A stretch of DNA of 64,000 nucleotides from contig NC_084802.1 in NCBI RefSeq assembly GCF_963169125.1, forward strand, positions 115,386,903-115,450,902, read 5' to 3'. A program made the translations under genes and the position numbers. Below are positions 34,122 through 44,859 of the stretch, piece after piece. The stretch's first letter is position 1. Each line of letters begins with the position of its first letter. The notes beneath the pieces are model-generated. The model did no database searches, had not been told where the DNA came from, and was given only the letters and a program-made list of their open reading frames with translations. This DNA comes from Humulus lupulus (lineage: Eukaryota > Streptophyta > Magnoliopsida > Rosales > Cannabaceae).

Positions 34122-34794
34122 TTTTTTTTTCTTTTATTTTGTTTTTATGGCCCACGGGTCGTATTGTAAAGACAATTGGTTTTTATTGCTGCAAGGGCAG
34201 CTTTACTTTTGATTAAACAATTACATCCGAGTAGTACTGCTCGCGATGTAAAAGAATGTTTTTTTGATACTATAATATTTTTGTCTATTATAACATCTGT
34301 TCGCATGACCGAACTTAGCATAGTACTTTGGCTTGATTTAACAAACTATAAATTTTGAAAAATACTCTAAGTATCGTAGCATGCTTTCACTTATTTTGTT
34401 CATGTGTTTACATACTTATTGGTATGCTTTGCTATCGATGTACTTTATATGCCCCCCAAGTGATCGAGGAGCTTTTAGGTCCTTGGTCACTTGCCTTGAC
34501 CATGACCTGTGCGAACATTACTGCTCAAAAGGAAACATAAGACTTATAATACAGCAAAACAACACACGTAATGAACAAATACTTGCAAAAATAAATTTAC
34601 AAAGGTTGGCAAGAATGACTGGCTGCGCACAGTCCCTTATAATCTCGTATTAAAAATGGACTAAACATGTCTGTATGAGCGATCTTAAAAAGATCTTACA
34701 CTTATAAGCGATTAGCCATACAACGTGGCTAACCCTTTTTCGAAACTTGTAAAAAGTAAAAATTAATACAAGCCAGTCCTTTAAAAAGGACTGT
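34122..34794. other. spacer between antisense gene and integrase, element 1
   Basis: AT-rich and non-coding. It holds the convergent 3' ends of the sense (integrase) and antisense genes. It is well conserved with 57222-57952 of element 2, for example CAGTCCCTTATAATCTCGTA and its complement, and contains an internal polypurine-like run. Confidence 0.6.
34449..34465 (-). other. internal polypurine-tract-like run, element 1
   Basis: The minus strand reads GATCACTTGGGGGGCAT, close to the real PPT (AAACTTGGGGGGCAAA) near the 3' LTR. The same run exists in element 2 at 57556-57570. Confidence 0.45.
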
Positions 34795-36258
34795 TTATTG
34801 ATAGTACTTGTGCAGGTGTTCATCATTCCAATAGCGTGGAACGAGATCTCCATTTAAGCGTGCAAGCTTGTAGGTGCCCGGATGAAGGACTTCTTCAATC
34901 TGATAAGGTCCTTCCCAGTTCGGTCCGAGTACTCCAGCAATGGGGTCGCGGGTATTTAAGGAAACTCGTCGTAGCACTAGGTCACCGACATTGAATTTCC
35001 TTTCCTTCACCTTTGAGTTAAAATACCGGGCGACCTTTTGCTGGTACGCAGCAACTCAGAGTTGGGCTCTTTCTCGTATCTCCTCAACTGAGTCTAGGGA
35101 CTCCATCATCAGTTGGCTATTTTGGCTCTGGTCGTATGTAATGCGTCGCTGTGAGGGGAGATCTAACTCGACAGGTAACATAGCTTCATATCCATATGCT
35201 AAGGAAAACGGGGTATGACCTGTCGCTGTTCGATGAGAAGTTCTATACGACCAGAGTACCTCAGGAAACTGTTCTAGCCATGCTCCTTTAGCGTCTTCAA
35301 GTCTTTTCTTCAGGGTGTCCTTGAGCGTTTTATTCACTGCTTCGACCTGCCCATTTTCTTGTGGATGCGCAACTGAAGAAAAACTTTTAATGATCCCGTG
35401 TCTTTCGCAGAAGTCTGTGAATAAGTCACTGTCAAACTGGGTGCCGTTGTCTGAGACAATTTTTTGAGGCAAACCATATCAGCAAACAATGTTCTTGATG
35501 ACAAAGTCAAGAACTTTCTTGGTCGTTATGGTAGCGAGTGGCTCAGCTTCGGCCCATTTGGTGAAGTAGTCGACTGCTACAACTGCGTACTTCACTCCGC
35601 CTTTTCCCATTGGCAGGGATCCAATCAAGTTTATACCCCATACTGCGAAAAGCCAAGGACTCTACATCTGTTTTAACTCGTTGGGAGCTGCGCGTGGGAT
35701 CTTGGAAAATCTCTAACACTTGTCGCATTTTCGCACAAACTCCATTGAGTCTTCGTTCATAGTCGACCAGAAATAGCCCTGCCTCAGAATCTTTTTCGCC
35801 AAACTCTGCCCCCCAGCGTGATCCCCGCAGAAGCCTTCATGTACTTCTCTCATCAGCTCCTTAGCTTTCTTTGGTGTAATACATCTGAGCAGTGGCATGG
35901 AATATCCCCTTCGGTATAGAACACCATCAACCAGTATATACCTAGCAGCCTGCCTTTGAAGAGTTCTGGCTTTGTTCCTATCTGCCAGTAGTACACCATT
36001 TGTAAGATATTCCAAGTAAGGCGCCATCCATGTGTCTCCCATCCGGATTTCCATACTGGTTTCATTTGCTCGTATGCTCGGCTCGCTCAATCTTTCTACT
36101 GGCACAATATTCAAAGTGTCAGCATCTTTCGCGCTTTCGAGTTTGGCTAAGGCATCTGCGTTCGAATTCTGATCCCAAGGTATTTGCTGGAGGGTATACT
36201 TCTTGAACTGGGCCAACAGATCTTTAGTTTTGTTCAAGTAGGCCATCATTTTGAGGCC
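34795..36258 (-). pseudogene. integrase of Tat element 1
   Basis: Reading down from 36249: the C-terminal end of the aRH connection, then the HHCC zinc finger (HEGFCGDHAGG...CDKC near 35860-35715). The core follows with DYFTKW, SDNGTQFDSDLF and NGQVEAVNKTL, so all three catalytic acidic residues are present. The tail has VGDLVLRRV, GPNWEGPYQI and GTYKLARLNG, and stops at 34795-34797. In-frame stops occur near 36256, after CDKC (about 35711), at KQM* (about 35665), before YGLP (near 35477) and at 35056-35058. They look like C-to-T changes when compared with element 2. The copy could not make a full integrase. Confidence 0.85.
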
Positions 36259-36600
36259 TCATGCTTGATATTCCCCTAGAACCTGATTCACTACCAGCTG
36301 TGAATCATTGTAAATATCCAGCACCTTTATACTCATGTCTTTTGCCATTCTTAATCCAGCGAGGAGTGCTTCGTATTCGGCTTCATTATTCGACCCTGTG
36401 AAGTCGAACCTAATGGCGCAGTGAAATCGATGCCCTTCTGGCATTATCAAAATCACTCCTGCTCCCGCGTGAGATTCGTTGGACGACCCATCCGTGAATA
36501 ACTTCCATGAAGGAGTTTCATTTCGGGGCTCAGGCGCACTAGGATTTTCGCACTGCTCGTTGTTTGGGAGCTCGGTGAACTCTGCAATAAGATCATCCAA
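36259..36600 (-). pseudogene. archaeal-type RNase H (aRH) domain of Tat element 1
   Basis: The frame contains SWKLFTDGSSNESHAGAG, NNEAEYEALLAGLR and YNDSQLVVNQVLGEY, the Asp-Glu-Asp motif set of the second RNase H known from the Tat lineage. It is internally open but cut off from its neighbours by stops on both sides (TGA near 36256; upstream stops near 36720 and 36880). Confidence 0.85.
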
Positions 36601-38106
36601 GACTTGTCCTTTTACTGCTGCTCGCGGTGAATATGTAATATCGAACTGCCCTAGTTCGACTGCCCATTTTAATAAATGCCCAGCCGCCTCTGGTTTTTGG
36701 AGAACTTGCCGAAGGGGCTAGTCAGTTAAGACTGTAATGGGATGGCCTTGGAAGCAAGGACGTAGCTTCCTTGAGGCCAAGATTAAACAATAAGCTAACC
36801 TCTCGATGGGAGGATACCTCAGTTCTGCTCCAATTAGCCTTTTGCTTACATAGTAAACCGCCTTTTGTACGCCTTCTTCCTCTCATACTAGTACCGCACT
36901 AGCAGCAACTTTGGTGATCGCCAGGTAGATGAACAAATTTTCTCCTTCGATAGGCTTTGATAAAATAGGAGGTTGTTCCATATGGGCTTTTAAGGCCTGA
37001 AAAACCTGCTCGCAGTCTCCCGTCCATTCAAACTTCTTGTTGCCCCTAAGTAGATTGAAGAAAGGGACGCATTTATCCGTTGACTTGGAAATGAATCTAC
37101 TTAGGGCAAGAATTCTCCCAGTTAAACTGTATACATCCTTGATCTTCTCTGGCGATTTCATGTCGATCAGGGCTTTTATTTTGTCGGGGTTGGCCTCGAT
37201 TCCTCTTGAATTAACAATGAACCCCAAAAATTTCCCTGATCCAACTCCGAAGGAACATTTGAGAGGATTTAGTTTCATCTGGTACTTGTTCAATACATCG
37301 AAACATTCTTGTAAATCCATTACATGTCCCTCTGCTTTTTTCGACTTTACCAGCATGTCGTCCACGTACACCTCCATGTTTACTCTGATCAACTCCTTAA
37401 ACATGTGGTTAATCAATCGTTGGTAAGTCGCAACTACGTTTTTCAGTCCGAAGGGCATCACTTTATAATAGTATAATCCCGTATCGGTCCGAAAGCTGGT
37501 GTGATCCTCGTCAGGGGGATGCATGCTGATCTGATTGTAACCTGAGTATGCATCCATGAAGGTGAGGATCTCATGTCCTGCAGTCACATCAACCAGTTGG
37601 TCGATCCTTGGGAGTGGGAAGCAATCCTTCGGGCAGGCTTTATTGAGGTCTGTGAAATCCACACAGGTTCGCCACTTGCCGTTAGGCTTTGGAACCAGCA
37701 CTGGATTAGAGACCCACGATGGATAAAACGCCACCCTGATGAACCCATTCTCCTTTAACCTTTCAACTTCTTCTTTTAAGGCTCTTGACCGATCCTTATC
37801 AAGCAGCCTTCTTTTCTGTTGCACGGGTGGAAAACTCTTGTCTATGTTCAGGACATGGCTGATAACTGCAGGATCTATCGCAGCCATGTCTTTGTGCGAC
37901 TAGGCAAAAACTTCCTGGTTCTTCCGCAAAAACTCCACCAGTGCATGCTTCGTGGATGGTTCTAAGTCTTTCCCGACCTTCACAACTCTGGTCGGGTCTT
38001 CTTCGTCAAGTTGGACCTCTTCCAGGTCCTCGACGGGTCCAATATTTTCCTCAAAATCCCCAAAGCGAGGATCTAAATCTCTATCCTCACTTTGGGCAAC
38101 ACCCTA
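36601..38106 (-). pseudogene. reverse transcriptase and ancestral RNase H of Tat element 1
   Basis: The open part 37887-36883 contains the RT palm and fingers: FYPSWVSNPVLVPKPNGKWR, DFTDLNKACPKD, FMDAYSGYNQISM, MPFGLKN and the intact box Y-V-D-D. After it, FNLLRGNKKFEWTGDCEQ leads into an RNase H-like segment in which the expected Asp of the first motif is lost (IYLAITKVAAS), as usual for the degenerate first RNase H of Tat elements. A TAG at F-A-*-S-H-K lies just upstream (about 37900), a TGA at about 36880 and a TAG near 36719. The N-terminal boundary is the TAG at 38104-38106, which element 2 shares. Confidence 0.85.
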
Positions 38107-38939
38107 TTTGGTGACTTCATCACCGGATTGGGCTTGTGTATCAATAGCCATCTACAACCTATCTGGGGGAGTGCTCTTTGATGTTCCCTTCTTTGCCTTC
38201 ATGACTGAGGCATTGTAGCACTCCCTGGCCTCCCTCTGGTTTCCCAACATGCATCCTACCCCTGCGTCTGTCGGGAATTTCATGGCTAAGTGCCATACTG
38301 AGGTGATGGCTCGAATATTAACCAGTATAGGCCTTCCAATGACCGCATTGTACGCTGAGGGACAATCGACTACTATGAAAGTAGCGAGTAATGTCCTGGT
38401 AGCAGGCACTATACCTGCTATCACTGGAAGTCTGATTGACCCCACCGGGGCGAGTCCCTCACCAGAGAAGTCGTATATTGTTTGGTTGCAGGGCTCTAAG
38501 TCCTTAATGGACAACTTCATGCGTTCCAGCGAAGATTTATACAGGATGTTCACTGAACTTCCTGTGTCAACTAGCACTCTTTCACCATCATATTGGCCAT
38601 TTGGATATCCACGACCAGCGGATCGGAATGTGGGAACCGGACATGTTGGGCATCGCTATCAGAGAAGGTTATTTCGCCCTCTTCTGACCGAGCCTTTTTT
38701 GACGCGTGGTCGTCCACAGTCATCATCTCGATGTTCTGGTCGTGGCGCAGAGTCCGAGCATATCGTTCTCTGGCCTTTTTGCTGTTTCCCGCGAGGTGCG
38801 GGCCTCCACAGATGGTTAACAATGTGCCAGTTATGGGATCAAGCTGCAAAGGTGGCGAGCGTTGGCGCGTGGGCGCTTGCTCGTTGCCACCTGGAGCTTC
38901 TCGTTGGGAATTTCCCGAGGCCCGTATATACCTTCTCAA
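38107..38939 (-). pseudogene. protease region of Tat element 1
   Basis: Two overlapping frames, 38939-38571 and 38577-38152, make up one domain split by a frameshift at about 38575, directly before the active site VDTGSSVNILY. The conserved downstream motif AYNAVIGRPIL is present. The upstream part (LTICGGPHLAGNSKKARERYAR) is the linker from gag. Catalytic Asp-Thr-Gly is intact, but the frameshift separates it from gag. Confidence 0.85.
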
Positions 38940-41028
38940 GTGTCCTTGTCTAATAAGGAACTCGATCTCATCCTTCAGCTGGTTGCATTCGTTGGTGTCA
39001 TGTCCGTAGTCGTTATGATAACTACAGAACTTGGTAGTATCTCTTCTCGAAATATCCTTTCAAATGGGGGCAGGTTTCTTATAAGGCACACTAGAACTCG
39101 TGGCCTGATAAACCTCTCCCCGAGACTCAATAAGGGCAATGTAGTTAGTGAACCGAGGTTCATAACAATTACCCTTGGCTCGTTTATTGTCAGAGGTGGA
39201 AGGCTCATTGTGCAGTCATTTCCCCCCCATTCTTGCCATTGCCATTGCCATTCCCGTTGCCTTTGCCGTTGCCGTTGGGCTTCGAGTCATTGGCGGCTTT
39301 GGCGGGCTCGGTTGTCCCCTTGTCCTTTCCTGGGGGCTTCCCTTCATTGGCGATGGCATCCTCGAGCTTGATATATCGATCAGCTCGATCCAAAAATTCC
39401 TGGGTAGTTCTGACCCCATGTTTTCTGAGGCTATCCCAGAGAGGCGTGCGGCGCTTAACCCCTGCAGTTATGGCCATCATCTTGCCTTCGTCTCCCACTA
39501 TTTTTGCCCCAGCAGCTGCTCGCATAAAACGCTGGACGTAGTCCTTCAGTGGCTCTCCATCTTGCTGGCGTATTTCAACCAGCTGATTTGCCTCAGTCGG
39601 GTGCACACGACCCGCATAGAACTGTCCGTAAAATTCCTTCATGAACATTTCCCAGGAAACTATACTAGCAGGAGGGAATTTGAAAAATCACTCCTGTGCG
39701 GCATCAGAAAGTGTTGCAGGGAAGATCCTGCACCGAGCATCTTCAGACACTTTTTGAATGTCCATTTGTATCTCAAACTTGTTGACGTGAGATACTGGGT
39801 CACCATACCCGTTGAAGTTCAGAAGCGTAGGCATCTTAAACTTGCTAGGAGTTTCTGCCATAGCTATCCTCTGGACAAAAGGAGTGTCATTTCTCCTATC
39901 GTGGTCGATATAAGATGTTCTTCCCCCGACCAGTTACTGCACTGCCTGGTTGAGGGCATCTATCTAGGCCTGTACGATGCCAGGAATCGCCGGGGCCTCT
40001 GGTGCTGGGGGGACGTACTCGTCGTGCCGCTCCTAGCGATCGTTAAGTAGGTCTCTCAAATCCTCGTCTCTCCTCCGCTGCTCGCTAGCTCCAAGCCGGT
40101 TGAAGACATTATTTTGTCTGGGCTGCCCCCCAACATCCTGTCTTTTGGGTTGGTCATCCCTAGGTGGTAGGCTTATGCCCCCACCTCTTTCTTCATTCCT
40201 CCGACCGACGTTTCCTCTGCCTGAGTCGGCCTCGTTATAACCATGGCCATCTCTTAACCTTGGTTGGCTATGGTGGGATTGACTGTTCCCTCGGTTGCCT
40301 TCTTGGGCTGGAACCTCCCAAGCGTTAAAGGGTGGCCTGCATTGGTCGGTAGGTCCCCAGGCATTATCATGCCCTGGGGGGCCTCAGACCGCAGAGCCTA
40401 ACTCTGAGTTCCTTTTGTTACCAGGAGGACGCTGTCCTCTGCTCGGAGGGTTTGGCTCGTCACCCCTATGGCGTCTAGGACTGCGAGGCGTCTGCCCGAC
40501 CCTATTCTGCCATTGTTGCGGGGGATTTCCGCGACCAGCTTGGGATGGAGGTTGTGCCTCAGGGTCCCTTAGCGGGACATCGTCCTGAGGCACCGGCGGC
40601 TGCTCGGGCCTTTGTGGGCTCGAGGGCTGGATAGGCAGGCTAGGATTATGACCTCTCTGGGGCGGCCCATTCATAGGTTGATCAGGCTGCGAGGCAGGTG
40701 CAACCTGGTTCCTAGCCAGCTGTAGGGCTGCCATGGCCTCCCTCTGGCGACGGTCCATCTCCGCCTGCCTTTCACTCAGTTCCAGGCGCTGTCGTTCAAT
40801 CTCCTGTTGCTGCCGCGCCATGACTTCGACAGCACTTTCCTGGATGGCTCGTAGATTGGCCAGTACATCCTGCAATACCCCCAGGGTATTCCTCAGCGTC
40901 TCGGAATCCATTTCTTCCACATCAAATTCCAAATGTGGCTCATCCTAAGTCACGTTTGGAGGAGGAGGAGGCAGGTGAGACGGTGCAGCGCCAGCCGCCT
41001 GTCCAGTCTTCTTGGTAGTTTTCGCCAT
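38940..41028 (-). pseudogene. gag of Tat element 1
   Basis: The start ATG at 41028 (M-A-K-T-T-K-K-T-G-Q) matches that of element 2. A helical N-terminal part (LGVLQDVLANLRAIQES, ERQRLELSERQAEMDRRQRE) is followed by a Pro/Arg-rich linker and the capsid core (FYGQFYAGRVHPTEANQLVEIRQ, DYVQRFMRAAAGAK, ADRYIKLEDA). Then come a Gly/Asn-Lys repeat tract (NGNGKGNGNGNG) and a zinc-knuckle-like C-terminus (SYHNDYGHDTNEC). Compared with element 2 there are stops at about 40945, 40384, 40035, 39968, 39935, 39689 and 39065. Long plus-strand frames over this stretch, such as 39175-40050, are shadows. Confidence 0.8.
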
Positions 41029-41054
41029 TGATATTTCAACAATATTGTGTCAAG

Positions 41055-41075
41055 CTCTCAATGAGAGAACCAGAA
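41055..41075 (-). other. primer-binding region of Tat element 1
   Basis: Immediately after the 5' LTR end, the minus strand reads TTCTGGTTCTCTCATTGAGAG. Element 2 reads TTCTGGTGCTTTCGTTGAGAG at the same place, so the ancestral PBS begins TGGTGCTTTC. I cannot name the tRNA with confidence. Confidence 0.5.
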
Positions 41076-41666
41076 TGTTGACTCTGATTTTGGCCAACTG
41101 ACACAGAGTCAAATATGCTTGATGTGGACAAATGCGTTGAAATGAATGTGATGACAAAAACAATAAAGAACACAAGAGTTTATAGTGGTTCGGCCTCAAA
41201 GTCTGGTAACAACCTACGTCCACTTGAACTGTTCTTGATATAGGATTCAAAGGAGTGATCAAAGAACTAGGGTTCAATGAGTTTCACCAACCTCTGAAGA
41301 ACAAGACAATATATGAAATAGAATAACTCTAATCTCAGATAATCAGAAAGCAAAAAGGTCCCCCTTCCTTGAGCTATCTTTCTCTATTTATAGGCTCAAG
41401 GAAGATTTACATTAATTTGTTACAAATGTTCTTTCCTAAATAATCAGATACTCAGGAAATCATGGGAGATAATTTCGGATTCAATCATAACTGCATAAGA
41501 TTTTCTCCGTGTATAGTGTGTATACGACCAGGCTGGTCGTATATAGAGATTGAATGTTGGGCCAATAGATATCATCCTGGTCGATAGTCGAGCATGAATT
41601 CTGCCAGATGTCAGCCACGTGTATTAAATGTCTGCCATGTCATCCATGTCTGTTTTTTGGATAACA
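41076..41666 (-). repeat. 5' LTR of Tat element 1
   Basis: 591 bp, the same length as 30097-30687, with 25 differences by my count. TATA box complement at 41385-41392. Confidence 0.9.
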
Positions 41667-41671
41667 GTATG
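41667..41671. repeat. right TSD (GTATG) of Tat element 1
   Basis: Exact copy of 30092-30096. Confidence 0.9.
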
Positions 41672-42122
41672 TTTTAATTTTCTCATCAAAGGTGATATTC
41701 CACGATCTAGATGCTTGCTTTAATGCATAAATGAATTTCAGCAATTTGCAAACCTTATCATCTTCCCCATTCTTAAAGAGCCCTTCTGGTTCTATCATAT
41801 AGATACTTTCATCAAGATACCCATTAAGAAAAGTTGTCTTGACGTCCATTTGCCATATCTCATAGTCATAGGTGGCAACTATGGAGAAGAGGTTGCGAAT
41901 AGATTTTAGCATGGCCACAGGAAAAAATGTTTCTTCATTATCCACACCCTCTCTCTGAGTATAACCTTTGCCTACTAGCCTTGCCTTGAAAGTCTCTAAT
42001 TTCCCATCTACACATCTTTTCTTCTTAAAGATCCATTTGCACCCAATGGGCCTAACATCTTCAGGTGGGTTTACAAGTTTCCAGATTGAATTGGAATACA
42101 TCGATTCCATTTCATGGTTCAT
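41672..42122 (-). pseudogene. copia RT N-terminal half (upstream part of the split gene)
   Basis: Read from 42122 down: ESMYSNSIWKLVNPPEDV, GCKWIFKKK, FKARLVGKGYTQREGVD, FFPVAMLKSIR, IWQMDVKTTFLNGYLDES and the start of the RT palm. These are the first copia RT motifs in order. The frame then runs directly into the Tat element 1 boundary and continues, after its removal, at 30091. Confidence 0.85.
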
Positions 42123-42217
42123 GCCTCATGATCATAACGAACAGGTTGTCTCACAATCCAACCACTATGACATTGCACTGGGGTTTCCTTTTCAGGAAGA
42201 GTGGTTTCCTTGGTTTG

Positions 42218-43027
42218 TCATTTATGATTTAATGATGATGATGATGATGAAGGTGATGGAATCTTATCAGCTGTGAGTTCCTCTAAAACTACCTTGCTCC
42301 TAGAATTATACTTATTCATATATTCGTGTTCAAGGAAGGTCGCATTTGTTGAAACAAATACCTTTTGGTCATTGGGACTATAGAAATAACCTCCTCTTGT
42401 TTCTGGAGCATAGCCCGCGAAAATGCACACTCCAGACCTCAAATCAAGTTTCCCTGATTTAGGTCTAAGAACATGAGCAGGAGAACCCCTAATGCACAAA
42501 TGGTGCAAACTAGGTTTGTTACCGTTCCATAGTTCCAGTGGCATTTTTCTTATGGTCTTAGATGAGACTATATTAAAAATGTAAGTCACCCTTTGAAGTG
42601 CATATCTGTAGAATGAGAGAGGAAGTAAAGAGTAGCTTAACATAGACCTGACCATGTCTAACAAGGTGTTGTTTCTTCTTTTTGAAACACCATTTTGTTG
42701 TGGTGTTCTAGGGGCTGTGAGTTGGGATAGAATACCTTGAGAATGACAGCCCCAAATGCAGCCACAATCTCTCACCGCTTCTATCTTGGTCGGATACACC
42801 ATAATCCCATCCGTACTAACCATGTGACCAAGAAATGTCACCAAAGGCAACCAGAACTCATATTTCTTAAACTTGGCATATAACTTGTATTCCCTCAACC
42901 TCTGCAATACCAAACAAAGATATTGCTCATGTTCTGTCTTTGACTGAGAGTAAATCAGATTGTCATTGATGAAGACAATCACAAATCTATCCAGATAATC
43001 CTTAAACACCCTGTTCATTAAATCCAT
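42218..43027 (-). pseudogene. chimeric ORF: gypsy RT fragment fused in frame to copia integrase
   Basis: One open frame of 269 codons. Residues 1 to about 88 ([57 protein letters not shown]) are Ty3/gypsy RT, with the catalytic box altered to F-I-N-D. From about residue 98 ([57 protein letters not shown]) it is Ty1/copia integrase and its C-terminal linker, ending in a Ser run encoded by a GAT/ATC-type repeat. The join lies at about 42737-42770 with some 30 bases of filler. The gypsy part extends upstream to about 43058 ([10 protein letters not shown]). It probably arose by template switching or end joining; it has no start context of its own. Confidence 0.75.
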
Positions 43028-43060
43028 AAATGTCGTTGGGGCATTGGTTAGTCCAAAACT
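43028..43060 (-). pseudogene. upstream edge of the gypsy RT fragment
   Basis: The minus strand reads [10 protein letters not shown], the RT motif just before MDLMNRVF, and then stops abruptly against LTR sequence of another gypsy element at about 43061. Confidence 0.6.
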
Positions 43061-44256
43061 AAGGTTTGAGCTCTTTGACTTGAGGATCGAAGGCTAGGAC
43101 TCGGTCTGGAATTCTTTATTTACTTGATATTGATGGATATCACTTATTACGGTTGTGACTATGTTACTGGTAGGGCTCAGGATAGGATTGTGCTCAAGGG
43201 TCGTTGTTAAATAGCTTGTGCTTGGACCAAAGGTAAGAAAACTACACCGAATACGTGATATATGAGATTAGGGCTTGGCCCGGTTGTTAAATATAAATAA
43301 AATTAGGGCTCGGGCCCCTGTGAATGAGCATGATTATTATTACACCTGTGATTGTTTGATTAAGCATGCTTGAATGCTTTGTATCTGGATAATTGTTAAA
43401 TGATGTATGCTTGTTTGCATTATCTCATTGAAAATACTTGACTTATAAGTCAAGGACAGAAATAGTTCACTGAGCGTTGGTCGAGATGGTTAGGCCTAAT
43501 CAGGAGCATGGTATAGGCTTGACCAACCCTATAGTCGTTTGGAAAATAAAGCGATAGGTACGTTGGGCCAAGTCTAAGGCTGGTTATATAGAGGATAGGG
43601 AAATGGCCCTGTGGTGACTATATAGTCCCATATCCTAGGGCAATGGGCCCTGGTGTGACTTTATAGTCATTTATTTAGGGCAGCGGCCCCGGTGTGACTC
43701 TGTGGTCACGTATCTAGGGCAACAGGCCCCGGTGTGACACTATAGTCACTTATATGAATAGAATACATGCATAAGTAAGGTTATTACTACTGGGCATGCT
43801 ATTTCTGATTCTGTAATATGTTGTTAACTTCTTATTAGCATGTTTAAGTTTTCTTGTTGAGCCTCGGCTCACAGGTGCTTTGTGGTGTAGGTAAGGGGAA
43901 AGGGAAGCTGGACCAACCATGAGTTGGAGAGCTTCAGTGGCGATGTGTACATATGCGACTACTCGACCACCACGGATGGGATTTCTCAAAGGAACTAGGG
44001 TCAAACCCTATTTTGACGCTTAAGATGGCTTGTTGTAACCTTTTTAGTTGTAAACAACCTTTTAAATGTTTATTTTGGGATCCCATGTACGAACGTAAAC
44101 ATTTTAATGAAATGGTTATTCCTTTTGACCAAATTTTTTTACTCTAACCCGTTAATCACATTTAGTTACACGTTTACAGCCATGAGACTCATATTTGGGA
44201 GTCTAGCACTATTTAAAATACACAATGTGACGGTATTGGCTATTTAGGGCATTACA
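43061..44256 (+). mobile_element. 5'-truncated LTR of a gypsy element (element D)
   Basis: It ends TTTAGGGCATTACA, directly followed by a PBS. It shares with the solo LTRs the donor-like CAAAGGTAAGAAAACTACA (near 43218), the CTCACAGGTGCTTTGTGG block (near 43870) and the 40-bp repeat. Related complete LTRs are about 2.3-2.5 kb, so roughly the first half is missing at the junction with the gypsy RT fragment. Confidence 0.75.
43598..43757 (+). repeat. 40-bp minisatellite, 4 copies, in LTR D
   Basis: Four units of 39-41 bp follow the pattern GGGCAACAGGCCCCGGTG, then TGACTnTATAGTCAC, then TTATCTA. Each unit holds a small inverted repeat (GTGAC...GTCAC). The same repeat is present in the solo LTR at 20065-20190. 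Confidence 0.75.
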
Positions 44257-44259
44257 ACT

Positions 44260-44270
44260 TGGTATCAGAG
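44260..44270 (+). other. primer-binding site of element D (initiator Met tRNA type)
   Basis: TGGTATCAGAG begins four bases after the LTR end; it continues TGTGCC instead of the canonical C. Confidence 0.7.
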
Positions 44271-44477
44271 TGTGCCAAGGTTAAGGGTTCCTGAAGACTG
44301 GCTGGGCATGTACACTTACCACTACAGACAAGCTCGACTTAGGCCTTGGTAACTATTTATGTGGTTAAGTGTTTAACTGCTTAAATAGGATATAAATGCT
44401 CTATCTGCCGGCGTTATTAGGGAGCATGATATATTCTGATAGGACCTAGCCCTTGACTTATGTGTGTATGATAAAGA

Positions 44478-44740
44478 TGTGCTTATTAGCTCTATTATTG
44501 CTTGTGAATTCAAAGGGAATGCTTATCAGCACTGTTATATGCATATGTATGCGAGGAAATGCTTAAAAGCACGGTTAGCACTATTAAATGTTAAAGAAAT
44601 TCTTATTGGCATCGCTATCAGTTTATAAATTGCCAAAAAAAAATGCTTATTAGCATCTTTATTTGCTTATAAATGTCAGGAAATGCTTATTAGCACCATG
44701 TTTGGGTAAGAATATGAATTGACATGCTTATTAGGATGAC
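44478..44740 (+). repeat. tandem repeat of about 41 bp in the leader of element D
   Basis: About six to seven degenerate units are headed by GGAAATGCTTATTAGCAC and spaced 39-43 bp apart. The core GCTTATTAGC is partly self-complementary. It lies between PBS and gag. Confidence 0.65.
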
Positions 44741-44859
44741 TGTTGAGTGTGAATACTTGTTTATTCGGTCTTGGACCGCAGGGCAGCAAGAGTTATTGTT
44801 ATTACTACCTAACAGGCCGAATTGATTACTGCAGCAAGGTATGAGCTTGGAAGTATGCT

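Larger units (their letters stand above)
30097..41666 (-). mobile_element. Tat element 1: Ty3/gypsy Tat-lineage element with antisense gene, 11.57 kb
   Basis: Two 591-bp LTRs and exact TSDs bound the element. On the minus strand the order is 5' LTR (41076-41666), PBS, gag, PR, RT, degenerate RNase H, a second archaeal-type RNase H (aRH), integrase, a spacer, an opposite-strand gene (31534-34121), PPT and 3' LTR (30097-30687). The aRH domain and antisense extra gene are traits of the plant Tat lineage. I count 25 substitutions between the LTRs (about 95.8% identity). gag-pol is heavily interrupted while the antisense gene is open. It is inserted in the RT of a copia element. Confidence 0.9.

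Noticed and set aside
39175..40050. 291-codon plus-strand frame, with others at 38249-38953 and 38862-39371
   Set aside because: They lie exactly over minus-strand gag and PR of Tat element 1, and the equivalents over element 2 (minus strand, for example 51801-52424) have the same composition. They are shadows of GC-rich coding sequence.
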